DNA from: Rhodoferax sp.
GTDB lineage: Bacteria > Pseudomonadota > Gammaproteobacteria > Burkholderiales > Burkholderiaceae
Assembly: GCA_028292075.1 (NCBI GenBank)
Contig: JAQGNA010000153.1
Coordinates: 1 to 7,637, forward strand
Direction: 5' to 3'
Length of the DNA: 7,637 nt
The position numbers and the translations under genes are program-made. The first letter of the stretch is position 1. Every line of letters begins with the position of its first letter. Of the stretch, positions 1 through 6,410 are shown piece after piece. The notes under the pieces are model-generated. The model was not told the origin of the DNA. It made no database searches and saw only the letters and a program-made list of their open reading frames with translations.

Positions 1-1568
1 TGCGCGCCGTAGCTGGCGCGAACGGTGCGGGCCATCTCGAAGATGGCGATCTCGTGCCGCGTGTGGTCGGAATAGCTGGCGCCCACCACCCGCAACGGGC
101 GCGCATCGTTCAAGAGGCGCAGCAGCAACTCGCGCTTGGCAGCTTCGTCCAGCGCCGAATAGCCCGACTCGACGCGGGCCACGCTCAGCAGTTCGGCCAC
201 TACCTCTTCATGCTTGTCGGAGCTCTGGCGCAAGTCGACCGTGGCCAGGTGGAAGCCGAACACCTCGACCGCGCGGATCAGCGGATGCAGGCGTTCGGCG
301 GCCAGCGGTGCGCCGTGGTTGGCAATGAGCGACGTCTCGATGGTGCGCAGATCGGCCAGAAAATCTTCGGCCAGCAGGTAGGCATTCTGTGGCGCGACGG
401 CATGTCGCGCGGCCTCGCCGCCGGTCAGGTCCTTCAGGGTGGCCGCAAGGCGTGCGTACATGCCGGTGAGCGCAAGCCGGTAAGGTTCATCCTGGCGGTG
501 CATGCTGGTGTCGGGCGAGCTCTTGGCCAATGCCTTGAGCTCGGGTGACATGGTCACCAGCCCGCCCGAGAGCGACAGCTCGCCGCCAAGGTAGTGCACC
601 TCGGTGAGGTAGTGGCGCAGCGCCACCTCGGACTGCCGGCGCAGCGCGTATTCCAGCGTTTGCGCGCTGACGTTGGGGTTGCCGTCGCGGTCGCCGCCGA
701 TCCACTGGCCCATCCGCAGAAAACTGTGCACCGGCTGGTTGCCAAGCTCGCGTTCCAGCTCGGCATAGAGCTTGGGAATCTCGCGCAGGAATGTGGCTTC
801 GTAGTAACTCAGCGCGTTTTCGATCTCGTCGACCACGGTGAGCTTGGAGAACCGCAACAGGCGGGTCTGCCAGAGCTGCGTGACGCGTGCACGCAATTGA
901 GCCTCATTGGCGGCCAGCTCGCGCGGTGAAAGCGCGTCCTTGCCGCCACTGGCCAGCATGGCCCTGGCCTTGACCTCGTCGCGGGCGGTGAGCAACTGCG
1001 CGATGTCGCGTTCGGCGTCGAGGATGCTCTTGCGCTGCACTTCGGTCGGGTGGGCGGTGAGCACCGGCGCCACGTAGCTGTGCGCAAGCGTCTGCGAAAT
1101 GGTCTTGGGCGAGATGCCGGCCCAGCGCAGGCGCGCCAGCGCGACCTCGATGCTGCCCTCCTGCGTGTCGCCGGCGCGTTCATGAACGGCACGACGGCGG
1201 ATGTGGTGGCGGTCCTCGGCCAGGTTGGCCAGGTGGCTGAAGTAGGTGAAGGCGCGGATCACGCTCACGGTCTGGTCGCCGCTCAATCCCTTGAGCAGCT
1301 TCTTCAAAGCCTTGTCGGCTTCGGCGTCCGCATCGCGGCGAAAGGCAACCGACAGCTTGCGAACCTGCTCGATCAGGTCGAAGGCGGCAACGCCCTCCTG
1401 CTCGCGGATCACGTCGCCCAGGATGCGCCCCAGCAGCCGGATGTCTTCCACCAGGGGCCGCTCGTTGTCCTTGGCGCGGGCTCCAGGGCGGATCGGCGTG
1501 GACGCCGACGATGTTGCTGGCGAATTCGCCGGGCGCTTGGCGCCGAGTTCCGGGTCTGCCGTGGTCAT
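1..1568 (-). CDS. ppc: Phosphoenolpyruvate carboxylase, N-terminal part (cut by window edge)
   Basis: Carboxylates phosphoenolpyruvate with bicarbonate to give oxaloacetate, the anaplerotic supply of the TCA cycle, in the cytosol. The minus-strand frame is open from ATG at 1568 to the left edge: 522 codons, about 55-60% of a usual bacterial enzyme of roughly 880-950 residues. Seen directly: the first PEPC signature, [13 protein letters not shown], around residues 169-181 with the catalytic His at 173; the GGDRDGNP motif at 291-298; and [13 protein letters not shown] around 442-454, the conserved arginine loop. The first ~37 residues are Ala/Pro/Ser-rich and probably disordered. The start is supported by AGGA ten bases upstream and by the family alignment beginning soon after ([15 protein letters not shown]). 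No frameshift is visible. The C-terminal half, with the second PEPC signature and the glycine-rich loop, lies outside the window. It is transcribed divergently from hemC. Confidence 0.97.
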   Translation of the reverse strand, partial: MTTADPELGAKRPANSPATSSASTPIRPGARAKDNERPLVEDIRLLGRILGDVIREQEGVAAFDLIEQVRKLSVAFRRDADAEADKALKKLLKGLSGDQTVSVIRAFTYFSHLANLAEDRHHIRRRAVHERAGDTQEGSIEVALARLRWAGISPKTISQTLAHSYVAPVLTAHPTEVQRKSILDAERDIAQLLTARDEVKARAMLASGGKDALSPRELAANEAQLRARVTQLWQTRLLRFSKLTVVDEIENALSYYEATFLREIPKLYAELERELGNQPVHSFLRMGQWIGGDRDGNPNVSAQTLEYALRRQSEVALRHYLTEVHYLGGELSLSGGLVTMSPELKALAKSSPDTSMHRQDEPYRLALTGMYARLAATLKDLTGGEAARHAVAPQNAYLLAEDFLADLRTIETSLIANHGAPLAAERLHPLIRAVEVFGFHLATVDLRQSSDKHEEVVAELLSVARVESGYSALDEAAKRELLLRLLNDARPLRVVGASYSDHTRHEIAIFEMARTVRASYGA

Positions 1569-1578
1569 GCGAGAAGCT

Positions 1579-1582
1579 TCCT
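1579..1582 (-). promoter_or_regulatory. Shine-Dalgarno site of ppc
   Basis: Read on the minus strand this is AGGA (within CAGGAAG), ten bases before the ATG at 1568. It supports that ATG as the start, because the frame stays open some way upstream and cannot by itself fix the start. Confidence 0.6.
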
Positions 1583-1683
1583 GAGAGGCGATGGGACTGA
1601 AGTGGCTGCGCCGGAAACAGCTGCCTCGGCCACGATGGAGGCGCGGCCGCACAGCCCTCGCCAGGCAATGGATGGGCGACCCC

Positions 1684-1693
1684 ATGCTAGCAT
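1684..1693. repeat. 10-bp perfect palindrome in the ppc/hemC divergent region
   Basis: ATGCTAGCAT is identical on both strands. It abuts the -35-like TTGACC of the hemC promoter candidate. On the minus strand it supplies TGC-TAGCAT, an extended -10-like element (4 of 6 matches to TATAAT) about 115 bases upstream of the ppc start. It could be an operator or half of a ppc promoter, or chance; ten bases alone cannot decide. Confidence 0.3.
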
Positions 1694-1723
1694 TGACCAT
1701 CCCCTTTTCAGGGCCTTTAGATT
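1693..1723 (+). promoter_or_regulatory. Candidate sigma70-type promoter for the hemCDXY operon
   Basis: TTGACC (1693-1698, five of six matches to the -35 consensus) is followed after 19 bases by TAGATT (1718-1723, four of six matches to the -10). The spacer is longer than the ideal 17. The stretch 1690-1743 is visibly less GC-rich than the flanking genes. If used, transcription would begin near 1730, leaving only about a dozen bases of leader before the hemC start and cutting into its Shine-Dalgarno. The real promoter may therefore lie further upstream. Confidence 0.3.
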
Positions 1724-1728
1724 ACCAA

Positions 1729-1732
1729 CAGG
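1729..1732 (+). promoter_or_regulatory. Shine-Dalgarno-like CAGG that places the hemC start at TTG
   Basis: CAGG ends nine bases before the TTG at 1742. An in-frame TAG at 1718-1720 rules out any start further upstream, and no ATG or GTG lies between that stop and the conserved N-terminus, so TTG 1742 is the best start available. Confidence 0.5.
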
Positions 1733-1741
1733 TTACCGGTT

Positions 1742-2659
1742 TTGAGCTCACTTGCACCCCTGCGCATCGTCATCGCCACGCGCGAAAGCCGCCTGGCCCT
1801 GTGGCAGGCTCACCATGTCCAGGCACGGCTCGAAGGCCTTGGCCATGAGGTCACCTTGCTGGGCATGACCACCCGCGGCGACCAGATCCTCGACCGCAGC
1901 CTGAGCAAGGTCGGCGGCAAGGGCCTCTTCGTCAAGGAACTCGAGATCGCGCTCGAGGAAGGCCGGGCCGACATCGCGGTGCATTCGCTGAAGGACGTGC
2001 CAATGGACCTGCCCGAAGGCTTCGTGCTGGCCTGCGTTCTGGAGCGCGAGGACCCGCGCGACGCCTTTGTCTCCAACCGCTACGCGACGCTGCAGGAAGT
2101 GCCGGACGGCGGTGTCATCGGAACGTCGAGCCTGCGCCGCACGGTGCTGTTGCGGGCGCTCCGGCCCGACCTCCGCATCGAGCCGTTGCGCGGAAACCTC
2201 GACACCCGCCTGCGCAAACTCGACGAAGGGCAGTTCGACGGCATCGTGCTGGCCGCGGCCGGCCTGATGCGCCTGGGCCTGGACGAACGCATCCGCACCG
2301 CCTTCGACCCGGTGGCCATGCGGCCCGCGGCCGGCCAGGGCGCGCTTGGGATCGAGGTGCGTGCCGACCGACACGACCTGATCGCCGCCCTCGCGCCGCT
2401 CGCCCACGCACCCACCTCCCAGGCCGTCGCGGCCGAGCGCGCGGTCAGCCGCGCCATGGGCGGCAGTTGCTCCATGCCGCTGGCGGCCTACGCCTGGTGG
2501 GATGGCGACACCCTCCAGCTTGACGCCGCCTGGGGCGAGACCGAAGGCCCCGGCCCGCTGGTCACCGCCTCCGGGCGCGCCGCCGTCACCGACATTGCCA
2601 GCGGCGCGGCGCTTGGTGAACGGGTGGTGGCTCAGCTGCGCGCCAACGGCGCACACTGA
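1742..2659 (+). CDS. hemC: Porphobilinogen deaminase (hydroxymethylbilane synthase)
   Basis: Cytosolic enzyme that links four porphobilinogen molecules head to tail on a covalently bound dipyrromethane cofactor and releases hydroxymethylbilane. The product is 305 residues, normal for the family. Seen directly: [11 protein letters not shown] at 12-22 (substrate-binding Arg14 and Ser16), HSLKDVP at 81-87 with the catalytic Asp85 and Lys84, GTSSLRR at 127-133, [14 protein letters not shown] at 148-161, [10 protein letters not shown] at 196-205, and GGSCSMP at 240-246, where Cys243 anchors the cofactor. All key residues known from the E. coli enzyme are present. It starts with TTG, which is uncommon for a housekeeping gene; an in-frame TAG at 1718-1720 leaves no upstream alternative. 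It is first in the plus-strand hem operon and divergent from ppc; hemD follows after 92 bases with no terminator seen. Confidence 0.98.
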   Translation: MSSLAPLRIVIATRESRLALWQAHHVQARLEGLGHEVTLLGMTTRGDQILDRSLSKVGGKGLFVKELEIALEEGRADIAVHSLKDVPMDLPEGFVLACVLEREDPRDAFVSNRYATLQEVPDGGVIGTSSLRRTVLLRALRPDLRIEPLRGNLDTRLRKLDEGQFDGIVLAAAGLMRLGLDERIRTAFDPVAMRPAAGQGALGIEVRADRHDLIAALAPLAHAPTSQAVAAERAVSRAMGGSCSMPLAAYAWWDGDTLQLDAAWGETEGPGPLVTASGRAAVTDIASGAALGERVVAQLRANGAH

Positions 2660-2751
2660 GCCAGCGCAAGCCGGCGTTCCCCTCATTCCTACTCACTGCA
2701 CTGCGCCTCCCTGCTGCACCGAGCCACGCCGCGTTGTCCCATTCCACCGTC

Positions 2752-3606
2752 ATGCGAGCGCCGTCCGTTGCAGCCGTCATCGTCACCAGGCCGCAGGCCG
2801 ATGCAGTGCGTTGGGTCGACGCGTTGCGGCAACGCGGGTTCGCCGCCGAGGCATTGCCGCTGATCGACATCGCCCCGGCCAGCGATCCGGCGCCAGTCAA
2901 AGCCGCCTGGCAAGCGATCCACAAGTACAAGGCGCTGATGTTCGTCAGCGGCAATGCCGCCGAGCATTTCTTCGCGCTTCGACCAGCATGCCTCGCAAGC
3001 AGCGCAACTCACCCCAACGGCTTGCAGGCCGCAGCCGCTGCAAACGACGCTCCTGTATCGCCGGGCAAGCGCCTTGTTGCGCGCTGCTGGGCCACCGGGC
3101 CCGGCACGCTAGCGGCACTGCGCCAGGCCGGGCTCGAAGCCGCTTCCATCGACGCACCGGGCGTTCACTCAGGGCAGTTCGATTCGGAAGCGCTATGGCA
3201 GGTGGTCGGGCCGACGGTCACGGCGGGTGACCGCGTGCTGGTCGTGCGCGGCGGCGCGCCCGGCGGCGCGAGTGCCGGCCGCAACTGGTTCGCCGAGCAA
3301 CTGGTGGCGCACGGTGCCGAGGTCGACTTCGTGGTGGCGTACGAACGGCATCTGCCACGCTGGTCCACCGGCCAGCTGGAACGCGCGCGCAGCGCGACGC
3401 AGGACGGCTCGGTGTGGCTGCTGAGCAGCTCCGAGGCCATCGGCCACCTGCGCCACACACTCCCCGAAGCAGCGCTGGCCGGTGCCCGTGCGGTGGCCAC
3501 ACATCCGCGCATCGCCAGGGCCGCGCGAGAGGCGGGCTTCGGTGTTGTTTGCGAGTCACGGCCCACCTTAGACGACGTAGCCGCATCGATAGAATCGCTC
3601 GCATGA
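2752..3606 (+). CDS. hemD: Uroporphyrinogen-III synthase
   Basis: Closes hydroxymethylbilane with inversion of ring D to give uroporphyrinogen III, the last shared precursor of heme, siroheme and cobalamin. From ATG 2752 it is 284 residues, slightly longer than E. coli HemD (about 246). The family is poorly conserved, but these hallmarks are visible: AVIVTRP at 8-14, PLIDIAP at 36-42, ALMFVSGNAAEHF at 61-73, WATGPGTLAAL at 113-123, DRVLVVRGGAPGG at 160-172, GAEVDFVVAYERH at 188-200, SVWLLSSSEAIGHL at 220-233 and ATHPRIARAAREAGF at 249-263. These fit the two-lobed Rossmann-like fold. Residues about 77-107 are an Ala-rich, probably flexible insertion. An in-frame TTG at 2734 would add six residues; neither start has a clear Shine-Dalgarno, and I prefer the ATG. 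The stop codon overlaps the hemX start. Confidence 0.93.
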   Translation: MRAPSVAAVIVTRPQADAVRWVDALRQRGFAAEALPLIDIAPASDPAPVKAAWQAIHKYKALMFVSGNAAEHFFALRPACLASSATHPNGLQAAAAANDAPVSPGKRLVARCWATGPGTLAALRQAGLEAASIDAPGVHSGQFDSEALWQVVGPTVTAGDRVLVVRGGAPGGASAGRNWFAEQLVAHGAEVDFVVAYERHLPRWSTGQLERARSATQDGSVWLLSSSEAIGHLRHTLPEAALAGARAVATHPRIARAAREAGFGVVCESRPTLDDVAASIESLA

Positions 3607-4661
3607 ATGCTGAGTTGCCCATCGAGCCGGCGTCACTCCCTCCGGGATCGACGGCGAGCACCACGCCTGCCATGCCGCCGCGCGGCGCCGGCCGTGCGGC
3701 GGTATGGGTCGTCGGCGCCATTGCGCTTCTGTCGCTGGCCGGCAATGTTCTCCTGTGGCAGAAACTCTCCACCATTCAGGAACACCTGGCCCGCCAAAGC
3801 GCCGACGCCGGCGCCCAGGCCGTTGAAGCCCGCACCACGGCACGCCAGGCGCAGGACCTCGCCCGAGACATCGCGGCGCGCCAGGCGGTGTCGGACGCCA
3901 GACTGAGCGAAGCCACCCTGCAGCGCACGCAGCTGGAAGAGCTGATGCAAAGCCTCTCCCGCTCGCGCGACGAAAACCTCGTCGTCGATCTCGAATCGGC
4001 GCTGCGTTTGGCGCAGCAACAGGCCCAGCTTTCGGGCAGCGTCGAACCCCTGCTGGCCGCGCTCAAGACCGCCGACGAACGCATCGTGCGTGCTGCCAAC
4101 CCAAGGCTCACGCCGCTGCAGCGCGCCATCGCTCACGACATCGACCGCATCAAGGCAGCCAGCGTCACAGACACGCCCGGCTTGCTCGTCAAGCTGGACG
4201 ACCTCGTGCGGCAGGTTGACGAGTTGCCCACGCTCAACGCATTGCTGCCCCTTGGTCCTACCACCGGCGCCACGCCAGCGCCAGCGCAGGTGCCAGCGGT
4301 GTGGTGGCACCGCGGTCTCGACATCGTCTACCAGGAAGCCCGAAAGCTGCTGCGCGTGAGCCGCATCGACCGGCCCGAGGCCGCATTGCTTTCGCCCGAG
4401 CAGACGTTCTTTCTGCGCGAGAACCTCAAGCTCAAGCTGCTCAACGCGCGGCTCGGCCTGCTGGCGCGGCAGATGGAATCAGCCCGCAGCGACCTGGCCG
4501 CGGCCGATGCCATGCTCAACAAATACTTCGACCCGGCTTCCCGCAAGACGCAAACCACTTCCGGACTGCTCTCCCAGGTGCAGGGCCAGATGAAAACGGT
4601 GGAACTGCCGCAGGTGAGCGAGACGCTGGCCGCCCTGGCCACGGCCGCCGCAGGGCGCTGA
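3603..4661 (+). CDS. hemX: HemX-family inner-membrane protein
   Basis: 352 residues. Layout: a short Pro/Ser/Thr-rich cytoplasmic N-terminus (1-31); one membrane segment at about 33-52 (AVWVVGAIALLSLAGNVLLW); an Ala/Gln/Arg-rich, probably coiled-coil helix at about 55-125; then the HemX domain to about 345, including WWHRGLDIVYQEARKLLRV at 234-252 and LLSPEQTFFLRENLKLKLL at 262-280. This matches the family often annotated as putative uroporphyrin-III C-methyltransferase HemX. No SAM-binding methyltransferase motifs are visible, so that label is probably misleading; the role is inferred to be structural or accessory in tetrapyrrole synthesis. It starts at an ATG whose last two bases open the hemD stop (ATGA), with no good Shine-Dalgarno, implying translational coupling to hemD. 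The frame is open far upstream into hemD, but ATG 3603 gives the normal membrane-anchor position. Confidence 0.9.
   Translation: MNAELPIEPASLPPGSTASTTPAMPPRGAGRAAVWVVGAIALLSLAGNVLLWQKLSTIQEHLARQSADAGAQAVEARTTARQAQDLARDIAARQAVSDARLSEATLQRTQLEELMQSLSRSRDENLVVDLESALRLAQQQAQLSGSVEPLLAALKTADERIVRAANPRLTPLQRAIAHDIDRIKAASVTDTPGLLVKLDDLVRQVDELPTLNALLPLGPTTGATPAPAQVPAVWWHRGLDIVYQEARKLLRVSRIDRPEAALLSPEQTFFLRENLKLKLLNARLGLLARQMESARSDLAAADAMLNKYFDPASRKTQTTSGLLSQVQGQMKTVELPQVSETLAALATAAAGR
4652..4655 (+). promoter_or_regulatory. Shine-Dalgarno site of hemY inside the end of hemX
   Basis: AGGG lies eight bases before the hemY ATG at 4664 and within the last codons of hemX. It supports this ATG over any start further upstream, where the hemY frame remains open across part of hemX. 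Confidence 0.6.
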
Positions 4662-4663
4662 GC

Positions 4664-5941
4664 ATGCGCGCGATCGCCTGGCTTCTGGCGCTGTTCGGCG
4701 CGGCGGTGGCGGTGGCCCTGTTGGCCGGAAACAACCAGGGCACGGTCACCCTGTTCTGGCCGCCCTACCGCATCGACCTTTCACTCAACCTGGTGCTGCT
4801 GCTGCTGGTTGGCGGCTTCGTCGTGCTGCACCTGGCGCTGCGGGCACTGGCCGCCCTGTTTTCCATGCCCCAGCAGGCCCGCCGCTGGCGCGTCCAGCAG
4901 CGCGAACGGGCCATGCACGCATCGCTGCTCGACGCCTTGTCGCATTTGTTGGCCGGCCGCTTCCTGCGGGCGCGCAAGGCCGCTGAGACGGCGCTTGGCC
5001 AGGAGCAAGCGCTCACCGCCAGCGGCCACCACCTGGCCCATGCCGACAAGCTGCGCGCCATGTCGCACCTGGTCACCGCCGAAAGCGCACAGGCCCTGCA
5101 GGACCGCACCACCCGCGACGAGCATCTGCTGCTGGCGATCGAACACACCGCCCACCGCGACGCCCAGGAAACCCGCGAAGGCGTGCAGTTGCGCGCGGCC
5201 CGCTGGGCCCTGAACGACCGCGACGCGCATGCTGCGCTGCAGTGGCTGGACGCCCTGCCGCAAGGCGCAGCCCGGCGCACGCTGGCGCTGCGCGCACGCC
5301 TCAAGGCGACCCGACTGGCGCGCCAGACGCTGAGCGCGCTAGAAACAGCGCGGCTGCTGGCCAAGCACCGCGCGTTCTCCGAAAGCGGCGCCCAGAGCCT
5401 GCTGCGCGGGCTGGCCATGGAACTCATCAATGACGCGCACGACCCGGCCCAGCTGCAACGTGCCTGGGCCCAGCTCGACGCGGTGGAGCGCCAGATGCCA
5501 GAAGTGGCCATCCACGCGGCGCAGCGGCTGGCACAACTCCAGGGCGACGCGGCGCAGGCCCGCCAATGGCTGCTGCCGATCTGGGAGCGCCGCATTGCGC
5601 AACCCGAAAGCTGGAGCGACAGCCAGTCCATCAAGCTGATCCGCGCGCTGGAAGCCGGCTTTGCGGCGTCAGACGACCCGATCGACCTGCCGTGGCTGCA
5701 CCGCATCGAAGAAGCCCAGCTGCGCCATGGCCGCGACCCCAATCTGCAATACCTGGCCGGCATGGCCTGCCTGCGGCACCAGCTGTGGGGCAAGGCCCAG
5801 CAACTGCTCACCCAGGCCCTGCAGAATTTGAAAGACCCCGGGCTGCAGCGCAGCGCCTGGCGGGCGCTGGCCACTCTGGCCGAGCAACGCGACGACCACG
5901 ACGCAGCGCGCGAGGCGTACAAAAGGGCTGCGACGGTTTGA
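4664..5941 (+). CDS. hemY: HemY-type inner-membrane protein with TPR-like domain
   Basis: 425 residues. Two hydrophobic segments occupy the N-terminus: about 4-21 and about 40-63, separated by the short loop AGNNQGTVTLFWPPYRIDLS (21-40), the usual HemY_N arrangement (compare the AGHQGYV turn of E. coli HemY). The rest is an Ala/Leu/Arg-rich helical solenoid; TPR-like helix pairs are clearest at about 83-118 and 357-422 (NLQYLAGMACLRHQLWGKAQ, then SAWRALATLAEQRDDHDAAR). This is the proteobacterial HemY of the hemCDXY operon. It is not the Bacillus/Myxococcus HemY, which is an FAD-dependent protoporphyrinogen/coproporphyrinogen oxidase: no FAD-binding GxGxxG is present. The molecular role is not settled; a scaffold for late heme enzymes is an inference. 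The gene starts two bases after the hemX stop with its own AGGG site and is the last gene of the operon. Confidence 0.92.
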   Translation: MRAIAWLLALFGAAVAVALLAGNNQGTVTLFWPPYRIDLSLNLVLLLLVGGFVVLHLALRALAALFSMPQQARRWRVQQRERAMHASLLDALSHLLAGRFLRARKAAETALGQEQALTASGHHLAHADKLRAMSHLVTAESAQALQDRTTRDEHLLLAIEHTAHRDAQETREGVQLRAARWALNDRDAHAALQWLDALPQGAARRTLALRARLKATRLARQTLSALETARLLAKHRAFSESGAQSLLRGLAMELINDAHDPAQLQRAWAQLDAVERQMPEVAIHAAQRLAQLQGDAAQARQWLLPIWERRIAQPESWSDSQSIKLIRALEAGFAASDDPIDLPWLHRIEEAQLRHGRDPNLQYLAGMACLRHQLWGKAQQLLTQALQNLKDPGLQRSAWRALATLAEQRDDHDAAREAYKRAATV

Positions 5942-6366
5942 ACGTTTGCGTCGCCGCGACACCGGCGGCGGGTTCGGCAGGTGACGGATGGCACCACACT
6001 CCAGGTTGAAACTTCGGGTGACGGCTCGCTCGCCGAGGCTGACTTTCTGCGGGTCTGATCAACGCCTCGTCAGAATCGCCGGTCTCATCTCATTGCTCCG
6101 CAGCCATCCGACCTCGGCTGGGCACCATTCACCATTCGAGGTTGATAGGACCGCTAAACGACGAGCGCTTGGGCTCTTCGCAAGCTGTCTGCCATGTTTG
6201 TTCAACCGGCACCGTTAACCGTTCGCCCTGCAAGCGACAAGCGGCACAGCTGACTTTGGCAAGGCATGGTCGGCACCTCGACCACCCCTCGGCGTGCCTG
6301 CCCTGACGCTGGCGGTGCACCGCACTAACCGGGCTGCCGGCATCTGCGTCGCTCCAGGGTCAAGGC
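5942..6366. other. Gene-free stretch between hemY and the rne terminator
   Basis: About 425 bases with no reading frame I can believe. A 76-codon plus-strand frame (5988-6218) and a 63-codon minus-strand frame (6129-6320) resemble nothing I recognise and lack good ribosome-binding sites. Base composition around 6121-6180 is about 57% GC, clearly below the genes on either side. Apart from the hairpin at 5949-5970 and a trivial doubled heptamer ACCATTC (6124-6137), I see no tRNA signature, repeat array or insertion-sequence end. It may hold untranslated 3' sequence, a small RNA or a decayed gene; none can be shown from the sequence. Confidence 0.6.
5949..5970 (+). other. GC-rich hairpin just after hemY
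   Basis: CGTCGCCG (5949-5956) can pair with CGGCGGCG (5963-5970) around a six-base loop: eight pairs, one of them G-U, starting seven bases after the hemY stop. No T-run follows, so it is not a standard intrinsic terminator. It could protect the 3' end of the hem mRNA or assist Rho-dependent termination. Short GC-rich stems are also common by chance in DNA of this composition. Confidence 0.35.
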
Positions 6367-6368
6367 AA

Positions 6369-6394
6369 AAAAATGGACCCGAAGGTCCATTTTT
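6369..6394. terminator. Bidirectional intrinsic terminator between hemY and rne
   Basis: AAAAATGGACC (6369-6379) and GGTCCATTTTT (6384-6394) are perfectly complementary around four bases. Read on the minus strand the loop is C(UUCG)G, the exceptionally stable tetraloop, followed by a seven-T run, making a very strong terminator 17 bases after the rne stop codon. On the plus strand the loop reads CGAA and the stem ends in five Ts, so it can also stop transcription arriving from the hem operon. Confidence 0.9.
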
Positions 6395-6410
6395 CATGCT
6401 GCATACCGCT

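Noticed and set aside
54..1745. Plus-strand open frames (164, 111 and 231 codons) across the ppc region
   Set aside because: The minus strand carries an unbroken ppc frame with PEPC signatures throughout; the plus-strand frames are its shadows.
1748..2686. 312-codon open frame on the minus strand opposite hemC
   Set aside because: It is opposite a gene with all its catalytic motifs; the product is low-complexity and unlike any family I know. Codon-bias shadow.
2502..3230. 242-codon plus-strand frame bridging the hemC-hemD gap
   Set aside because: It overlaps the conserved ends of both genes in another frame and its product is an Arg/Ala/Pro-rich low-complexity sequence.
3414..3602. N-terminal extension of hemX into hemD
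   Set aside because: Open only as a shadow of hemD; ATG 3603 overlapping the hemD stop gives the normal HemX layout with its membrane anchor near the N-terminus.
4301..4663. N-terminal extension of hemY by about 120 codons into hemX
   Set aside because: The frame is open but Arg/Pro-rich and unlike HemY. ATG 4664 has an AGGG site and begins directly with the first membrane helix.
4765..5997. 410-codon open frame on the minus strand opposite hemY
   Set aside because: It is fully antisense to a well-supported gene, is Arg/Ser/Ala/Cys-rich with no recognisable domain, and is expected from GC-rich third positions in hemY.
6124..6137. Doubled heptamer ACCATTC as a repeat or attachment-site core
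   Set aside because: Only two adjacent copies, with no integrase, tRNA or mobile element nearby; likely chance.
5988..6218. Possible small protein of 76 residues after hemY
   Set aside because: No recognisable domain and no good ribosome-binding site; kept only as part of the unexplained gap.
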